Below, piece after piece: positions 18,407 through 27,851 of a stretch of 64,000 bases of DNA. The number at the start of each line of letters is the position of its first letter. The stretch's first letter is position 1. The position numbers were made by a program, and so were the translations under genes. The DNA comes from an uncultured Eubacteriales bacterium. Its GTDB lineage: Bacteria; Bacillota; Clostridia; Tissierellales; Peptoniphilaceae. The notes beneath the pieces were generated by a model. It saw only the letters and a list, made by a program, of their open reading frames with translations, was not told the DNA's origin and did no database searches. The stretch is from positions 1-64,000 of the forward strand of contig UQDI01000001.1 in the NCBI GenBank assembly GCA_900539725.1, given 5' to 3'.

Positions 18407-20102
18407 TGGTTTTGAAGTTCACATAGTTAACGAGGCCAGTCTTGCCGCTTGGGTGTTTCTTAACATTCTTCCTCGTAGTGAAGTCAACATCAACCTTGTT
18501 AGAGTCTTTGGCTTTTGAATTTTTTGCGGCAATTTTAGCTGCGAAGAGCAAGAGCTCGTCACTTGGGTAGCCACCTGACTTAATTACAACGTGCGAGCCA
18601 GGAAAGCCCTTGACGTGCATCCACACATCGTTTTTGTCAGCGACTTTGAAAGTGATGTACTCATTTTGCAAATTGTTCTTGCCGTAATACACTTTACTTG
18701 TATCGTCATAATCAATAGAATGTATGGCGATTTTTTTGGGCTTATTTTTTATTTTTTTATCCTTTTTAATGTATTTATTTTTAATTAGCTCAAAGTATAT
18801 CTCGTCAAGGTTCTTTACATCGTCAGTTCTATCGATAGCGTCCATAACAAGCTCAAGATAGTTTATCTCGTCCTCAGTATTTTCGATTTGCTTTTCCAAA
18901 ACTATCTCTCTTTGCTTCATTTTTTGATATCTTTTGTAATATCTTTGCGCATTTTGCACAGCAGATAGCTTTTGATCAAGAGGCACTGTGATCTCATTCA
19001 TATTATCGTAGAAGTTTTCAAGCTTTATCTCTTTAAGTCCCTTGTTTATTTTGTGAATATTTGAAGAGATAAGGTCAGCGTATACTTTGTATGCCTCTCT
19101 GTTAGCACTTTCAAGCATCTCTTCTTTTTGCTTTTGTAATTTATTTCTCGCTCTCTTAAGGTTAGCGCTTACAGTGCGCCTCATGTTTTGCGAACGCTGC
19201 GATATTCTGTCCTTTTGGTCCTTTTCATAATAGTACTTATCAAGAAGCTCACTTATGCTTTCAAAACTTTCTTTCTCAAGCGAGGCATATTGATTTAGGC
19301 TAATGGCGTTGTAGGCGCTCTTTCTTTCGCTTAGCTTATAAATATTGAAGCTATAGTTATTTTCCCTCACTTCATCAAATGTAGATATGAATGACGAGAT
19401 AAGTCTATTCGCAGCGCTATCATCAAGATTTTTTACTAAGTTCTTCTCGTCAATAGCTGCATCAAAAAGTATTTTGTTCGCAATTTCAGTACTTAAACCA
19501 AGGAAGGATCTCATAAGAAAGTCTCTAATCTCAAGCTCTGCATTATCCATCATCATCTCTTTAAGCCCTTCTTCATCAACGCTAATAGGTGAGACTCTAT
19601 CAAAGACAGGCGGCCTTTCATATATAAGACCTGGTTCTATCTCTCTTTTGCTTGACATGATAGTCGAAACTCTTTTTATTGCATCAATGATCTTGTGATC
19701 TTCGTTACAAAGAATTATATTTGAGTACTTGCCCATGATCTCAACAACAAGATAGTAAAGAGCTTCTTCGTGAAATTCGTTGTAGCCTTTAAAGACGAAC
19801 TGAGCAGCTCTATCGAAGCTAAATTGCTCGACTTTAACAAGCTTCGAGCCCGATAGATTCTTTCTAAGTATCATTGAGAAGAGTGGCGCTTCAGTCGGAT
19901 TCTCTTTACTAACTTTGCTCACATAGAAGCGTGGGTTATTGCTCGAGGCACTTACCAAGACCTTGAAGGAAGCATCTTTGCTCCTCATATTGATCATTAT
20001 CTCATCTTTTTCAGTTTGATATATCTTATCAACCCTCGATCCGATGTAATTACTATTGAACTCATCAGTCAAGGCTCTTGTTACTATTCCGTCAAATGAC
20101 AT
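18390..20102 (-). CDS. rqcH: Ribosome quality-control factor RqcH (NFACT/Rqc2 family)
   Basis: Binds stalled 50S subunits carrying peptidyl-tRNA and directs addition of C-terminal alanine tails for degradation. The 570-residue protein has an NFACT-N domain, helix-hairpin-helix region, two long coiled coils (about 285-345 and 385-425) and a C-terminal NFACT-R domain with DVWMHVKGFPGSHVVIKSGG. It was formerly annotated as fibronectin-binding protein FbpA; the intracellular role is better supported. The ATG follows AGGAG. It is alone on the - strand, convergent with and overlapping rluD, and divergent from yicC. Confidence 0.94.
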   Translation of the reverse strand: MSFDGIVTRALTDEFNSNYIGSRVDKIYQTEKDEIMINMRSKDASFKVLVSASSNNPRFYVSKVSKENPTEAPLFSMILRKNLSGSKLVKVEQFSFDRAAQFVFKGYNEFHEEALYYLVVEIMGKYSNIILCNEDHKIIDAIKRVSTIMSSKREIEPGLIYERPPVFDRVSPISVDEEGLKEMMMDNAELEIRDFLMRSFLGLSTEIANKILFDAAIDEKNLVKNLDDSAANRLISSFISTFDEVRENNYSFNIYKLSERKSAYNAISLNQYASLEKESFESISELLDKYYYEKDQKDRISQRSQNMRRTVSANLKRARNKLQKQKEEMLESANREAYKVYADLISSNIHKINKGLKEIKLENFYDNMNEITVPLDQKLSAVQNAQRYYKRYQKMKQREIVLEKQIENTEDEINYLELVMDAIDRTDDVKNLDEIYFELIKNKYIKKDKKIKNKPKKIAIHSIDYDDTSKVYYGKNNLQNEYITFKVADKNDVWMHVKGFPGSHVVIKSGGYPSDELLLFAAKIAAKNSKAKDSNKVDVDFTTRKNVKKHPSGKTGLVNYVNFKTITVDL

Positions 20103-20221
20103 CTAATCACTCCTTACTTATATTATATACAAAGATAGTCTATTTAAATATGAAGAATTTGTCATATTCTATATATATTTTTATAAATAAATGGTATAAT
20201 ATAAACATAAGGAGTGAGACT
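20103..20221. promoter_or_regulatory. Divergent promoter region between rqcH and yicC
   Basis: A + strand TATAAT at 20195-20200, 22 nt before yicC, and a - strand TATAAT in the rqcH-proximal half (about 30 nt before the rqcH ATG) are visible. Neither has a convincing TTGACA at 17 nt. Ribosome sites AAGGAGTGA are present for both genes. Confidence 0.5.
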
Positions 20222-21103
20222 ATGTTAAAGAGTATGACCTCATATGGTTCTAGTGAATACGTTTGTGAAAAGTATAAGATAAAATTTGAACTAAAGTCTG
20301 TGAACAACAGATACTTTGATTTAAACCTAAGAAGCCCACGCTCGCTTATCGAGTACGAGGACAAGATTAGGCTTGCGATTAAAAAGAGAATATCAAGGGC
20401 AAAGATAGATTGCTTCCTAACAGTTGTCTTCTTAGAGGATGATCCTAACGATGTTGAAGTGGATTTAGTATTTTTAAGAAAGTATATGAAGGCGCTTAGC
20501 TTAATTAAGGAAGAGCTTGGCCTTGATGACGAGATTAAGCTTGAAGACATAATCAGTCAACAAGAAGTTTTAAGCGTAGTGAAGAACAATTATGAAAATG
20601 ATGAGTTTTTAGACATAATGCTTGAAACGCTTGAGAAGGCACTTGATAACTTTGACGACATGAGGATAAGAGAAGGCGAAAACCTTAAGAGGGACATATT
20701 AAATAATCTCACAGCAATTGAAGAGAATGTTGATAGAATCAAAGAAATATATATCAATTACACTGATGAATACAAAGAAGACTTCATGAAGAAGTACAAT
20801 GAACTTATTGAAGACAAGAGCATTATCGATGAAAAGAGGCTTGAGTTTGAACTTGCACTATTAGTTGACAAATATGCCATCGATGAAGAGATAGTTAGGA
20901 TGTGCAGCCACATATCTCAATTCAAGTCCATGCTTAATTCTGATGAGGCCATTGGCAAGAAGATGGATTTCTTAATTCAAGAGATGAATAGAGAGTCAAA
21001 TACTATATTAAGTAAGACTAAAAACATTGATATCTCTAAGATAGGTGTCGAACAAAAGAACCTTATCGAAAAGATTAGAGAGCAAATACAAAATATAGAG
21101 TAG
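20222..21103 (+). CDS. yicC: YicC family endoribonuclease
   Basis: A 293-residue protein beginning MLKSMTSYGSSEY with the YicC N-terminal signature (SVNNRYFDLNLRSP) and the DUF1732 C-terminal block (KKMDFLIQEMNRESNTILSK). E. coli YicC is an endoribonuclease affecting small-RNA turnover; the same activity is inferred here. ATG 20222 has AAGGAGTGA as ribosome site, so a longer frame reaching further upstream is not needed. It leads the yicC-remA-gmk-rpoZ-coaBC-priA cluster, a standard Firmicute order. Confidence 0.93.
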   Translation: MLKSMTSYGSSEYVCEKYKIKFELKSVNNRYFDLNLRSPRSLIEYEDKIRLAIKKRISRAKIDCFLTVVFLEDDPNDVEVDLVFLRKYMKALSLIKEELGLDDEIKLEDIISQQEVLSVVKNNYENDEFLDIMLETLEKALDNFDDMRIREGENLKRDILNNLTAIEENVDRIKEIYINYTDEYKEDFMKKYNELIEDKSIIDEKRLEFELALLVDKYAIDEEIVRMCSHISQFKSMLNSDEAIGKKMDFLIQEMNRESNTILSKTKNIDISKIGVEQKNLIEKIREQIQNIE

Positions 21104-21110
21104 GTGAAGT

Positions 21111-21350
21111 ATGGAATACATTAACGTAGGATTTGGTAATTTAATCAATAAACATAGGGTCATAGCTGTTGTAGGACCAGAGTCAGCTCCTATAAAGAGA
21201 CTCATCATGGAGAATCGTGATACAATCAGACTCATAGACGCAACTTGCGGCAAGAAGACTAGAAGCGTTATCATCATGGATAACGAATCAATAGTTCTTT
21301 CAACGCTAGCGACTTCAACTATTAGCGAAAGATTGAATGGAGGTAATTAG
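21111..21350 (+). CDS. remA: RemA-like DNA-binding regulator (DUF370)
   Basis: A 79-residue protein of the RemA/DUF370 family (MEYINVGFGNLINKHRVIAV, then IDATCGKKTRSVIIMD). In Bacillus, RemA is a ring-forming DNA-binding activator of biofilm matrix and osmoprotection genes; in this organism the targets are unknown. It lies between yicC and gmk as in most Firmicutes, with 7 nt upstream and none downstream. Confidence 0.9.
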   Translation: MEYINVGFGNLINKHRVIAVVGPESAPIKRLIMENRDTIRLIDATCGKKTRSVIIMDNESIVLSTLATSTISERLNGGN

Positions 21351-21962
21351 ATGAAAAGAGGGTTTTTGATAGTCCTTTCCGGGCCATCGGGCTGCGGTAA
21401 AGGCACTGTCGCTGACGAACTGTTCAGGCGTAACGACGATATAGTCTTTTCAGTCTCGGCGACAACTAGAGAAGCTCGTCCAGGCGAAGTAGATGGCAAG
21501 AGCTACTTCTTCTTAAGCGAAGAAGAGTTTCTAAAGAAAGTCGAAAACGATGAGTTCTTGGAATACGCTAGTGTTCACGGCCACTACTATGGTACGCCAA
21601 AAGATTTTATCACTAAAAAGATAGAAGAGGGCGAGATAGTACTGCTTGACATTGATGTTCAAGGCGCGCTTCAAATCAAAAAGAAGATGAAGGAAGTAGT
21701 CTTTATATTTCTAGTACCGCCATCGATGTCGGAGCTAAAGAGAAGACTAGTTGGCAGAGCAACTGAAAGCGAAAAGGATTTAGAGCTAAGAATTGCGAAT
21801 GGCTTTAAAGAGATAAATTTTGTTGAAGAATATGATTTCTTTGTAGTAAACGATTACTTAGAGGACGCCGTTAGAGATATCGAGGCCATAATCAAAGCAG
21901 AACAACATAGAGCGAAGAGATTCAAATATATAAAAGATAGAGTATTGGGGGAAAACAAATGA
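21351..21962 (+). CDS. gmk: Guanylate kinase
   Basis: Phosphorylates GMP to GDP. The 203-residue protein has the P-loop GPSGCGKG (11-18), GMP-binding TTREARPGEVDGKSYFF and the lid region RRLVGRATESE. The ATG directly follows the remA TAG, with GGAGG inside the remA end. Its stop overlaps the rpoZ start (ATGA). Confidence 0.96.
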   Translation: MKRGFLIVLSGPSGCGKGTVADELFRRNDDIVFSVSATTREARPGEVDGKSYFFLSEEEFLKKVENDEFLEYASVHGHYYGTPKDFITKKIEEGEIVLLDIDVQGALQIKKKMKEVVFIFLVPPSMSELKRRLVGRATESEKDLELRIANGFKEINFVEEYDFFVVNDYLEDAVRDIEAIIKAEQHRAKRFKYIKDRVLGENK

Positions 21963-22144
21963 TTTATATTAAAAATAAAGAAGATTTAGAAACATTATCA
22001 AGATATGCCTTAGTTATGATACTTTCAAAAAGAGCTAGGCAAATAGTTGATGGAGCAGAAGCAAAGGTTGACACTGAGTCACACAATCCTGTATCCATCG
22101 CTATGGATGAATATCTTGAAGACAAGATAGAATACGATATATAA
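21959..22144 (+). CDS. rpoZ: RNA polymerase omega subunit
   Basis: A small 61-residue subunit that helps beta-prime assembly. It contains the conserved sequence RYALVMILSKRARQIVDG and ends in an acidic tail. It overlaps gmk by 4 nt (ATGA), the usual gmk-rpoZ arrangement, and is followed 1 nt later by coaBC. Confidence 0.93.
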   Translation: MIYIKNKEDLETLSRYALVMILSKRARQIVDGAEAKVDTESHNPVSIAMDEYLEDKIEYDI

Positions 22145-22145
22145 A

Positions 22146-23339
22146 ATGAAGAAAAACATTGTAGTATGTGTCACTGGTGGCATAGCAGCTTATAAAGCGG
22201 CAGATCTCGTATCGAAGCTTTCAAAAGTACACAATGTAAGAGTACTTATGACGAGGGACGCGCTTCAATTTGTTGGCAGCGAAACCTTTAAGATACTTTC
22301 AAAAAATGAAGTTTATACAGATGTCTTTACTGATGAAGATAAGCCTATGCATATAGAGATAGCTAAGTGGGCAGACATCTTTGTTGTGGCGCCTGCATCA
22401 GCAAATACTATAGCTAAGCTTGCTCATGGCATATGTGATGATATGGTGAGTCTAGCAATTTTAGCTAGCAAGGCAAAAAAACTTGTGGTGCCAGCCATGA
22501 ATACAGCTATGCTTGAAAATGAAGCTACAAAAAAGAACATTCAAACGCTTAAGGATAGGGGCGTAGACATACTTGAATCAGATTGCGGTCTACTTGCTTG
22601 TGGCGACGTAGGTAAGGGCAAAATGCCGGACCCAGCAAGAATAATTGATTTAATCGATTATCTACTTGCGAATAAAGACCTTAAGAAGTACAAGATACTT
22701 GTTACAGCTGGTCACACTGTTGAAGCGATAGACCCTGTTAGATACATCTCGAATCGCTCGACTGGTAAGATGGGCTATCACATTGCAAAAAAGGCTTACA
22801 ATAGAGGAGCCGATGTCACTTTAATCATAGGACCAAATGACCTTGATATAAAAGATCCATTCAATATAGTAGACGTTGTATCGTCAAAGGATATGTACGA
22901 GGCAGTTAATAAGGAGTTTGTGGATGCAGATGCTTTGATTATGGCGGCTGCACCAGCTGATTTTACTCCAGCGAATTACAGTCCTGAAAAGATAAAAAAA
23001 GAAGTAGACGAAAGCAATGACATCAAGATAAAGAAGACTGAGGATATAATTAAGTCACTTAAGGACAAGAAAGAAGGAAAAGTCGTTATTGGCTTTGCGG
23101 CTGAATCAGAAAACGTTATTGAGAACGCAAAGAAAAAGCTAGTTTCTAAGGGAGCTGATATGATAGTAGCTAACGACATAACACTAAAGGGCTCAGGCTT
23201 TAAGAGCGACGAGAACAAAGTAAGTTTTGTCTATAAAAATAAAAATGCTACATCATTCGATTTAATGAAGAAGAGTGAATTAGCAGATATCATTCTTGAT
23301 AATCTAGCTGTGCTTTTAAAAGACAGAAAGAAAAATTAA
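22146..23339 (+). CDS. coaBC: Bifunctional phosphopantothenoylcysteine decarboxylase/synthase
   Basis: Catalyses two consecutive steps of coenzyme A synthesis. The N-terminal CoaC flavoprotein has GGIAAYKAADLVSKL, APASANTIAKLAHG, PAMNTAML and the catalytic Cys region CGLLACGDVGKG. The C-terminal CoaB part (from about residue 186) has AGHTVEAIDPVRYISNRSTG and FAAES. It has 397 residues. coaD, the next step, is also in this window (40.3 kb). It overlaps priA by one base. Confidence 0.95.
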   Translation: MKKNIVVCVTGGIAAYKAADLVSKLSKVHNVRVLMTRDALQFVGSETFKILSKNEVYTDVFTDEDKPMHIEIAKWADIFVVAPASANTIAKLAHGICDDMVSLAILASKAKKLVVPAMNTAMLENEATKKNIQTLKDRGVDILESDCGLLACGDVGKGKMPDPARIIDLIDYLLANKDLKKYKILVTAGHTVEAIDPVRYISNRSTGKMGYHIAKKAYNRGADVTLIIGPNDLDIKDPFNIVDVVSSKDMYEAVNKEFVDADALIMAAAPADFTPANYSPEKIKKEVDESNDIKIKKTEDIIKSLKDKKEGKVVIGFAAESENVIENAKKKLVSKGADMIVANDITLKGSGFKSDENKVSFVYKNKNATSFDLMKKSELADIILDNLAVLLKDRKKN

Positions 23340-25693
23340 TGTTTGTTCAAGTTGTTATTGACACAAAATCGAGAGTTTTAGATAGAGTTTTTACTTATAA
23401 GACAGATGAAGCCATTAGCGTTGGTACAAGAGTTTTAGTTCCCTTTGGTAGGTCGAATAAGCCTAGCATCGCTGTGGTTTTAAACACTTGTGATGAAGTA
23501 GACATTGACGAAGCAAAGATCAAGTCCATAATCAAAGTGCTTGATGACAAAGCCATCATCGACGAGAAGATGATTGAACTAGCTCTATGGCTTAGAAATA
23601 GATACATCTCGACTTATAACGACGCGCTTAGACTTGTATTTCCGCCAGGAGGAATTAAGGAGCTAGAGCTTTTTTACTATGCTAATGCTGATGTGCTTGG
23701 TCTTGAAAAAGATAAGGCATATACAAAGGATGAACTACTCAAAATCATTACAGCTAGTGATTTTACTAAGCTTATTAAAGACAATATCATTAGTGAAAAG
23801 TATAAGATTAAGCAAAAAGTTAAGGAGCACTACGAAAAATACATTAGCCTCGTGACTTATGACGAGGGTGTTAGTGAAAAGCAAAGAGCTGTACTTGATT
23901 ATCTAAGGGACAATGATGGCAGCGCTTTGGAGAAAAATATAATCACTAGCCTTAATATATCGTCTTCACCAATCAAAACTCTTTTGAAAAAGGGCTTAGT
24001 GAGAGAAGATTTTATTCAAGAGTCGAGGAAGAGGGCTTACGATGTAGATTCTTATGAAAAGATTAAGCTCAATAAGGAGCAAGAAAAGGTTTACAAGCGC
24101 ATGGAGCACTCGCTCGAACATGATTTAGGTGAAAAGTTTTTACTAAGAGGCGTGACTGGCTCGGGCAAGACAGAAATTTACTTACATCTTGTTGAAAAAT
24201 GTCTTCAAATGGGTAAAGATGCTATAGTACTAGTACCTGAAATAAGTCTTACGCCACAAACAATTAGGCGCTTTATTGGCCGCTTTCAAAGAAAGGTTCA
24301 CGTGCTTCATTCAAAGCTGAGTCTATCCGAACGCTTTGACGAGTATAATGATATAAAATCGACTTCGCCAAGCATAGTCATAGGTGCGAGGTCAGCAATA
24401 TTTGCTCCGTGTAGAAACTTAGGACTCATAATCATTGACGAAGAGCACGATCAAAGCTACATATCAGATATGAATCCAAAGTACCAAACAGATGAAGTAG
24501 CATATTATAGAAGCATGAGCGAGGGAGCAACGCTACTCTTAGCAAGCGCTACACCATCGATATCGTCTTATTATAATGCTAAGCATGGCATATATGAGCT
24601 CTTAGAGCTTGATAAGAAAGCAAAGGGACAAAAGGAAGCTGATATAGAGCTAGTCAATATGATAGATGAGATTCAAAGAGGAAACATAAGTCAGATATCA
24701 TCGAGATTTTTCGAAGTTATTGATGAAAATCTTAAGGCTAAGAAGCAAAGCATAGTCTTTTTAAATAGACGCGGCTACAACAAGGAGATATTTTGTAAGA
24801 GCTGCGGATACACCTTTACTTGCGATAACTGCGACGTGAGCATGACCTATCATAAGGGTATAAACAAGCTTAAGTGTCACTACTGCGGTCTTGTGAAGAA
24901 CATTCCAAAGACATGTCCAAGATGCGGCGCTGAGGCCCTAAGCTTCGCCGGCTATGGTATAGAGAAGGTTGAGGAGCTATTAAGAAAGACTTTTCCGGAA
25001 GCAAAAATACTTAGAGCAGACAGCGACACGATCAAAACTGAGGATGACTACATCAATTTATTCAAGAAAATGAATTCGGGAGCAGTCGATATACTCATTG
25101 GCACTCAGATGATTAGTAAGGGACTTGACTTTAAGAATGTTGATGCGGCGATCATTGTATCAATCGATGCTAATCTAAACTTCCCGAGCTATTCTGCGAG
25201 CGAAGACACATATAATTTAATCACTCAAGTGGCTGGTAGAGCTGGCCGTGATGAAAAAGGCAGAGTGCTTCTACAAAGCTACGCTGTTGACAATGAGACC
25301 ATTAGCTATGCGATGAAGGGCAATTATGAGGCTTTCTATAGAAATGAAATTGCTTTAAGACAAGAGTTTCTCTATCCGCCATTCATCAATATGATATACA
25401 TCGTCGGCACTAGCCTTGACAAAAATATTGTCCAAGCTGAGATGGAATACTTAAGAAGAGATATCGAGAGCTATTTAAATAAAAATGATATCAGATGCAA
25501 TGTATCAAAGCTAATGCAATGCGCGATTGAAAAGATCAACGCAAGCTACAGATATCAAATTATATTGAAGTACACGAACACTTATTCGAAAGAGATAAAA
25601 GATTATATTCGCTTCATTTTATATAGAAGCAAATTTGCGAAGAACAAAAAAGTAAATTATAATATTTATATAAATCCAAGAAATTTTTTATAG
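23339..25693 (+). CDS. priA: Primosomal replication-restart helicase PriA
   Basis: 3'-5' DNA helicase that reloads the replisome at broken forks. The 784 residues comprise an N-terminal DNA-binding domain, P-loop GVTGSGKTEIY (about 271), DEEHD Walker B, and a zinc-binding insertion with paired cysteines (CKSCGYTFTCDNC, then CHYCG and CPRCG). The helicase C motifs GTQMISKGLDF and TQVAGRAGRDEKG follow. All catalytic motifs are intact. Confidence 0.96.
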   Translation: MFVQVVIDTKSRVLDRVFTYKTDEAISVGTRVLVPFGRSNKPSIAVVLNTCDEVDIDEAKIKSIIKVLDDKAIIDEKMIELALWLRNRYISTYNDALRLVFPPGGIKELELFYYANADVLGLEKDKAYTKDELLKIITASDFTKLIKDNIISEKYKIKQKVKEHYEKYISLVTYDEGVSEKQRAVLDYLRDNDGSALEKNIITSLNISSSPIKTLLKKGLVREDFIQESRKRAYDVDSYEKIKLNKEQEKVYKRMEHSLEHDLGEKFLLRGVTGSGKTEIYLHLVEKCLQMGKDAIVLVPEISLTPQTIRRFIGRFQRKVHVLHSKLSLSERFDEYNDIKSTSPSIVIGARSAIFAPCRNLGLIIIDEEHDQSYISDMNPKYQTDEVAYYRSMSEGATLLLASATPSISSYYNAKHGIYELLELDKKAKGQKEADIELVNMIDEIQRGNISQISSRFFEVIDENLKAKKQSIVFLNRRGYNKEIFCKSCGYTFTCDNCDVSMTYHKGINKLKCHYCGLVKNIPKTCPRCGAEALSFAGYGIEKVEELLRKTFPEAKILRADSDTIKTEDDYINLFKKMNSGAVDILIGTQMISKGLDFKNVDAAIIVSIDANLNFPSYSASEDTYNLITQVAGRAGRDEKGRVLLQSYAVDNETISYAMKGNYEAFYRNEIALRQEFLYPPFINMIYIVGTSLDKNIVQAEMEYLRRDIESYLNKNDIRCNVSKLMQCAIEKINASYRYQIILKYTNTYSKEIKDYIRFILYRSKFAKNKKVNYNIYINPRNFL

Positions 25694-25702
25694 GAGGTAA
25701 AG

Positions 25703-26206
25703 ATGGCACTTAGAAATATTAGACACGACGAAGATGAAATTCTTAGAAAACAATCTAAGCTAGTTAAAGTTTTTGACGATAGACTAAAAGAGCTAGCAGA
25801 TGACATGATAGAGACTATGAATCACGCGGAAGGCGTTGGACTTGCTGCAGTACAAGTAGGTATACTTAAGCAAATGATAGTCATAGACATAGGCGAAGGA
25901 CCTATGGTTTTTGTAAATCCAGATATAATCGAAACAGAAGGTAGCTGCGACGACTACGAAGGCTGTCTATCGGTTCCGGGCTACTCTGGTGTGGTTGAAA
26001 GACCTGAAAAGCTTAAGATGAAGTACCAAGACCTTGAAGGCAAGGAACATGAACTTGAAACTGAAGGCTTTTTGACTAGAGTAATATGCCACGAGACAGA
26101 TCATTTGAAGGGCATTTTATACACTGACAAAGCTAAAGAAATGTATACAAATGATGAGCTTAAGGCAAAATTAGATAAAGAACATAAGATGGAAGAGGCT
26201 AAATAA
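25703..26206 (+). CDS. def: Peptide deformylase
   Basis: Removes the N-formyl group from nascent proteins. It has 167 residues and all three motifs: GVGLAAVQVG, EGCLSVPG (Cys metal ligand) and HETDHLKG (two His ligands and catalytic Glu). AGGAGG lies upstream. It precedes fmt, which adds the formyl group; the stop and the fmt start share a base. Confidence 0.96.
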   Translation: MALRNIRHDEDEILRKQSKLVKVFDDRLKELADDMIETMNHAEGVGLAAVQVGILKQMIVIDIGEGPMVFVNPDIIETEGSCDDYEGCLSVPGYSGVVERPEKLKMKYQDLEGKEHELETEGFLTRVICHETDHLKGILYTDKAKEMYTNDELKAKLDKEHKMEEAK

Positions 26207-27138
26207 TGAAAGTCATTTACATGGGAACGCCATTATTCAGTTTGGCTCCCTTAAAGGCTTTAAAGGAACATGGCTTTGATATTGCTATGCTTATCACTCA
26301 GCCAGATAGAAGACGCGGTAGAAAGATGCAAATCACTTACTCAGAGCTAAAGACTTATGCGCTTGATAACGGTATAGAAGTCTTTCAACCAGAGGATGTC
26401 AATAGCTCTGAATCCATTGCCAAGATTAAAGATACTGAGGCTGATGTTATCGTTGTTGCTTCATATGGTCAAATAATCAAAGAAGAGATACTTTATATGA
26501 AGAAATATCACTCGGTAAATATACACGCATCGCTCTTGCCAAAATACAGAGGAGCGGCACCTGTTCAAGCTGCCATCATTAACGAGGACGAAGTAACAGG
26601 CATCACTCTTATGAAGATGGCAAAGGGCCTTGACATAGGAAACATACTAATGAAAAGAGAAATAGCTATTGCAGATGATGACACGGCAGATACACTTACT
26701 ATGAAGCTATCTAATTTAGGCGCTGAGATGATAGTAGAGTACTTAAGTGATCTCGATGCACTTGACGAAGGCACTCCTCAAGATGATGCAAAGAGCTCTT
26801 ATGTAAAGATGATTAAAAAGGAAGATGCTTTTATTGATTTTAGTGAAAGCGCTTCTAAGATAGAACATATAATTAGGGCGATGCAGCCATGGCCAGTTGC
26901 TTTCACTACTTATAAGGGCAATAATATGAAGATATTTAAGGCTGACATTGTCAAAGACAGTAGTGATAAAAAGGCGGGCACTATACTAAATGTTAACGAA
27001 GATGGCATTTTAGTAAAGTGCAAGGACAATGCCATCATCATAAGTGAAGTGCAAATGCCAAATAAGAAGAGAATGAAAGTTTCTGATTATATAAGAGGAA
27101 ACAAAATTGAAATAGGTGAAAGGTTAGGGGATAGATAA
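26206..27138 (+). CDS. fmt: Methionyl-tRNA formyltransferase
   Basis: Transfers a formyl group from 10-formyl-THF to initiator Met-tRNA. The 310-residue protein has the N-terminal formyltransferase fold with VVVASYGQII, the catalytic motif HASLLPKYRGAAPVQAAI and DIGNILM. The C-terminal OB-like domain contains MQPWPVAFTTYKG. Order priA-def-fmt-yugP-rsmB is the standard cluster. The formyl donor depends on one-carbon units, of which glyA makes the main supply. Confidence 0.96.
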   Translation: MKVIYMGTPLFSLAPLKALKEHGFDIAMLITQPDRRRGRKMQITYSELKTYALDNGIEVFQPEDVNSSESIAKIKDTEADVIVVASYGQIIKEEILYMKKYHSVNIHASLLPKYRGAAPVQAAIINEDEVTGITLMKMAKGLDIGNILMKREIAIADDDTADTLTMKLSNLGAEMIVEYLSDLDALDEGTPQDDAKSSYVKMIKKEDAFIDFSESASKIEHIIRAMQPWPVAFTTYKGNNMKIFKADIVKDSSDKKAGTILNVNEDGILVKCKDNAIIISEVQMPNKKRMKVSDYIRGNKIEIGERLGDR

Positions 27139-27851
27139 TGATAAACTTTTTAATATTTGCGGGAAGATATCATAATTATGTAAGTTCATACTTCATCTAT
27201 ATAATTCCAGCAATGCTACTAAGCTTATACGCTCAATTCAAGATACAAGCTGTATATAGAGAGTACATGGGTAGACTTAGCTCACTTGGTAGGAGCGGGG
27301 CTGAAGTAGCTAGAGCCATACTTGATAAGAATGGCTTAAGAAATGTAAATATCAAGGAAGTGCCGGGCACGTTAAGTGACTTTTACGATCCAAGAGACAA
27401 GAGTCTTTCTTTGTCAAAAGATATATCAGATGGTACATCCATCGCTTCAGTTGCTGTTGCTGCCCACGAGGTAGGCCACGCTATTCAAGATAAGGAAAGC
27501 TATCCAATGCTAAACTTAAGAAGCTTTATGGCACCAGCTGTAAGCATTTCAAGCAGTTTAGCAATGTATTTGATACTTGGAGGCATATTCTTTAACTTCA
27601 TGAAGCTATTCGATATAGGCATAATATTATATGGCATCATAGTTTTATTCACGCTAATAACTCTACCAGTTGAATTTAACGCATCTAGAAGGGCTTTGAA
27701 TGAAATTAGTGCCATGCCGGGCGTAGACGAAGAAACAATATATGGATCAAAGAAAGTTTTAAAGGCAGCAGCTCTAACATACGTTGCAGCAGCCTTTGCA
27801 GCACTTAGTGAGATACTAAGACTACTTTCTATGAGGAGAAGAAATGATTAA
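27138..27851 (+). CDS. YugP-type membrane zinc metallopeptidase
   Basis: A 237-residue protein with a membrane helix near the N-terminus, the catalytic zinc motif AAHEVGHAIQ (about 112-121) and two to three further hydrophobic segments (about 130-150, 155-178 and the C-terminal 208-226). This matches the zinc metallopeptidase family PF04298 (Bacillus YugP). Its substrate is unknown; a membrane-protein quality-control or envelope role is likely from the topology. It is embedded in the fmt-rsmB cluster, sharing 1 nt with fmt and 8 nt with rsmB. Confidence 0.85.
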   Translation: MINFLIFAGRYHNYVSSYFIYIIPAMLLSLYAQFKIQAVYREYMGRLSSLGRSGAEVARAILDKNGLRNVNIKEVPGTLSDFYDPRDKSLSLSKDISDGTSIASVAVAAHEVGHAIQDKESYPMLNLRSFMAPAVSISSSLAMYLILGGIFFNFMKLFDIGIILYGIIVLFTLITLPVEFNASRRALNEISAMPGVDEETIYGSKKVLKAAALTYVAAAFAALSEILRLLSMRRRND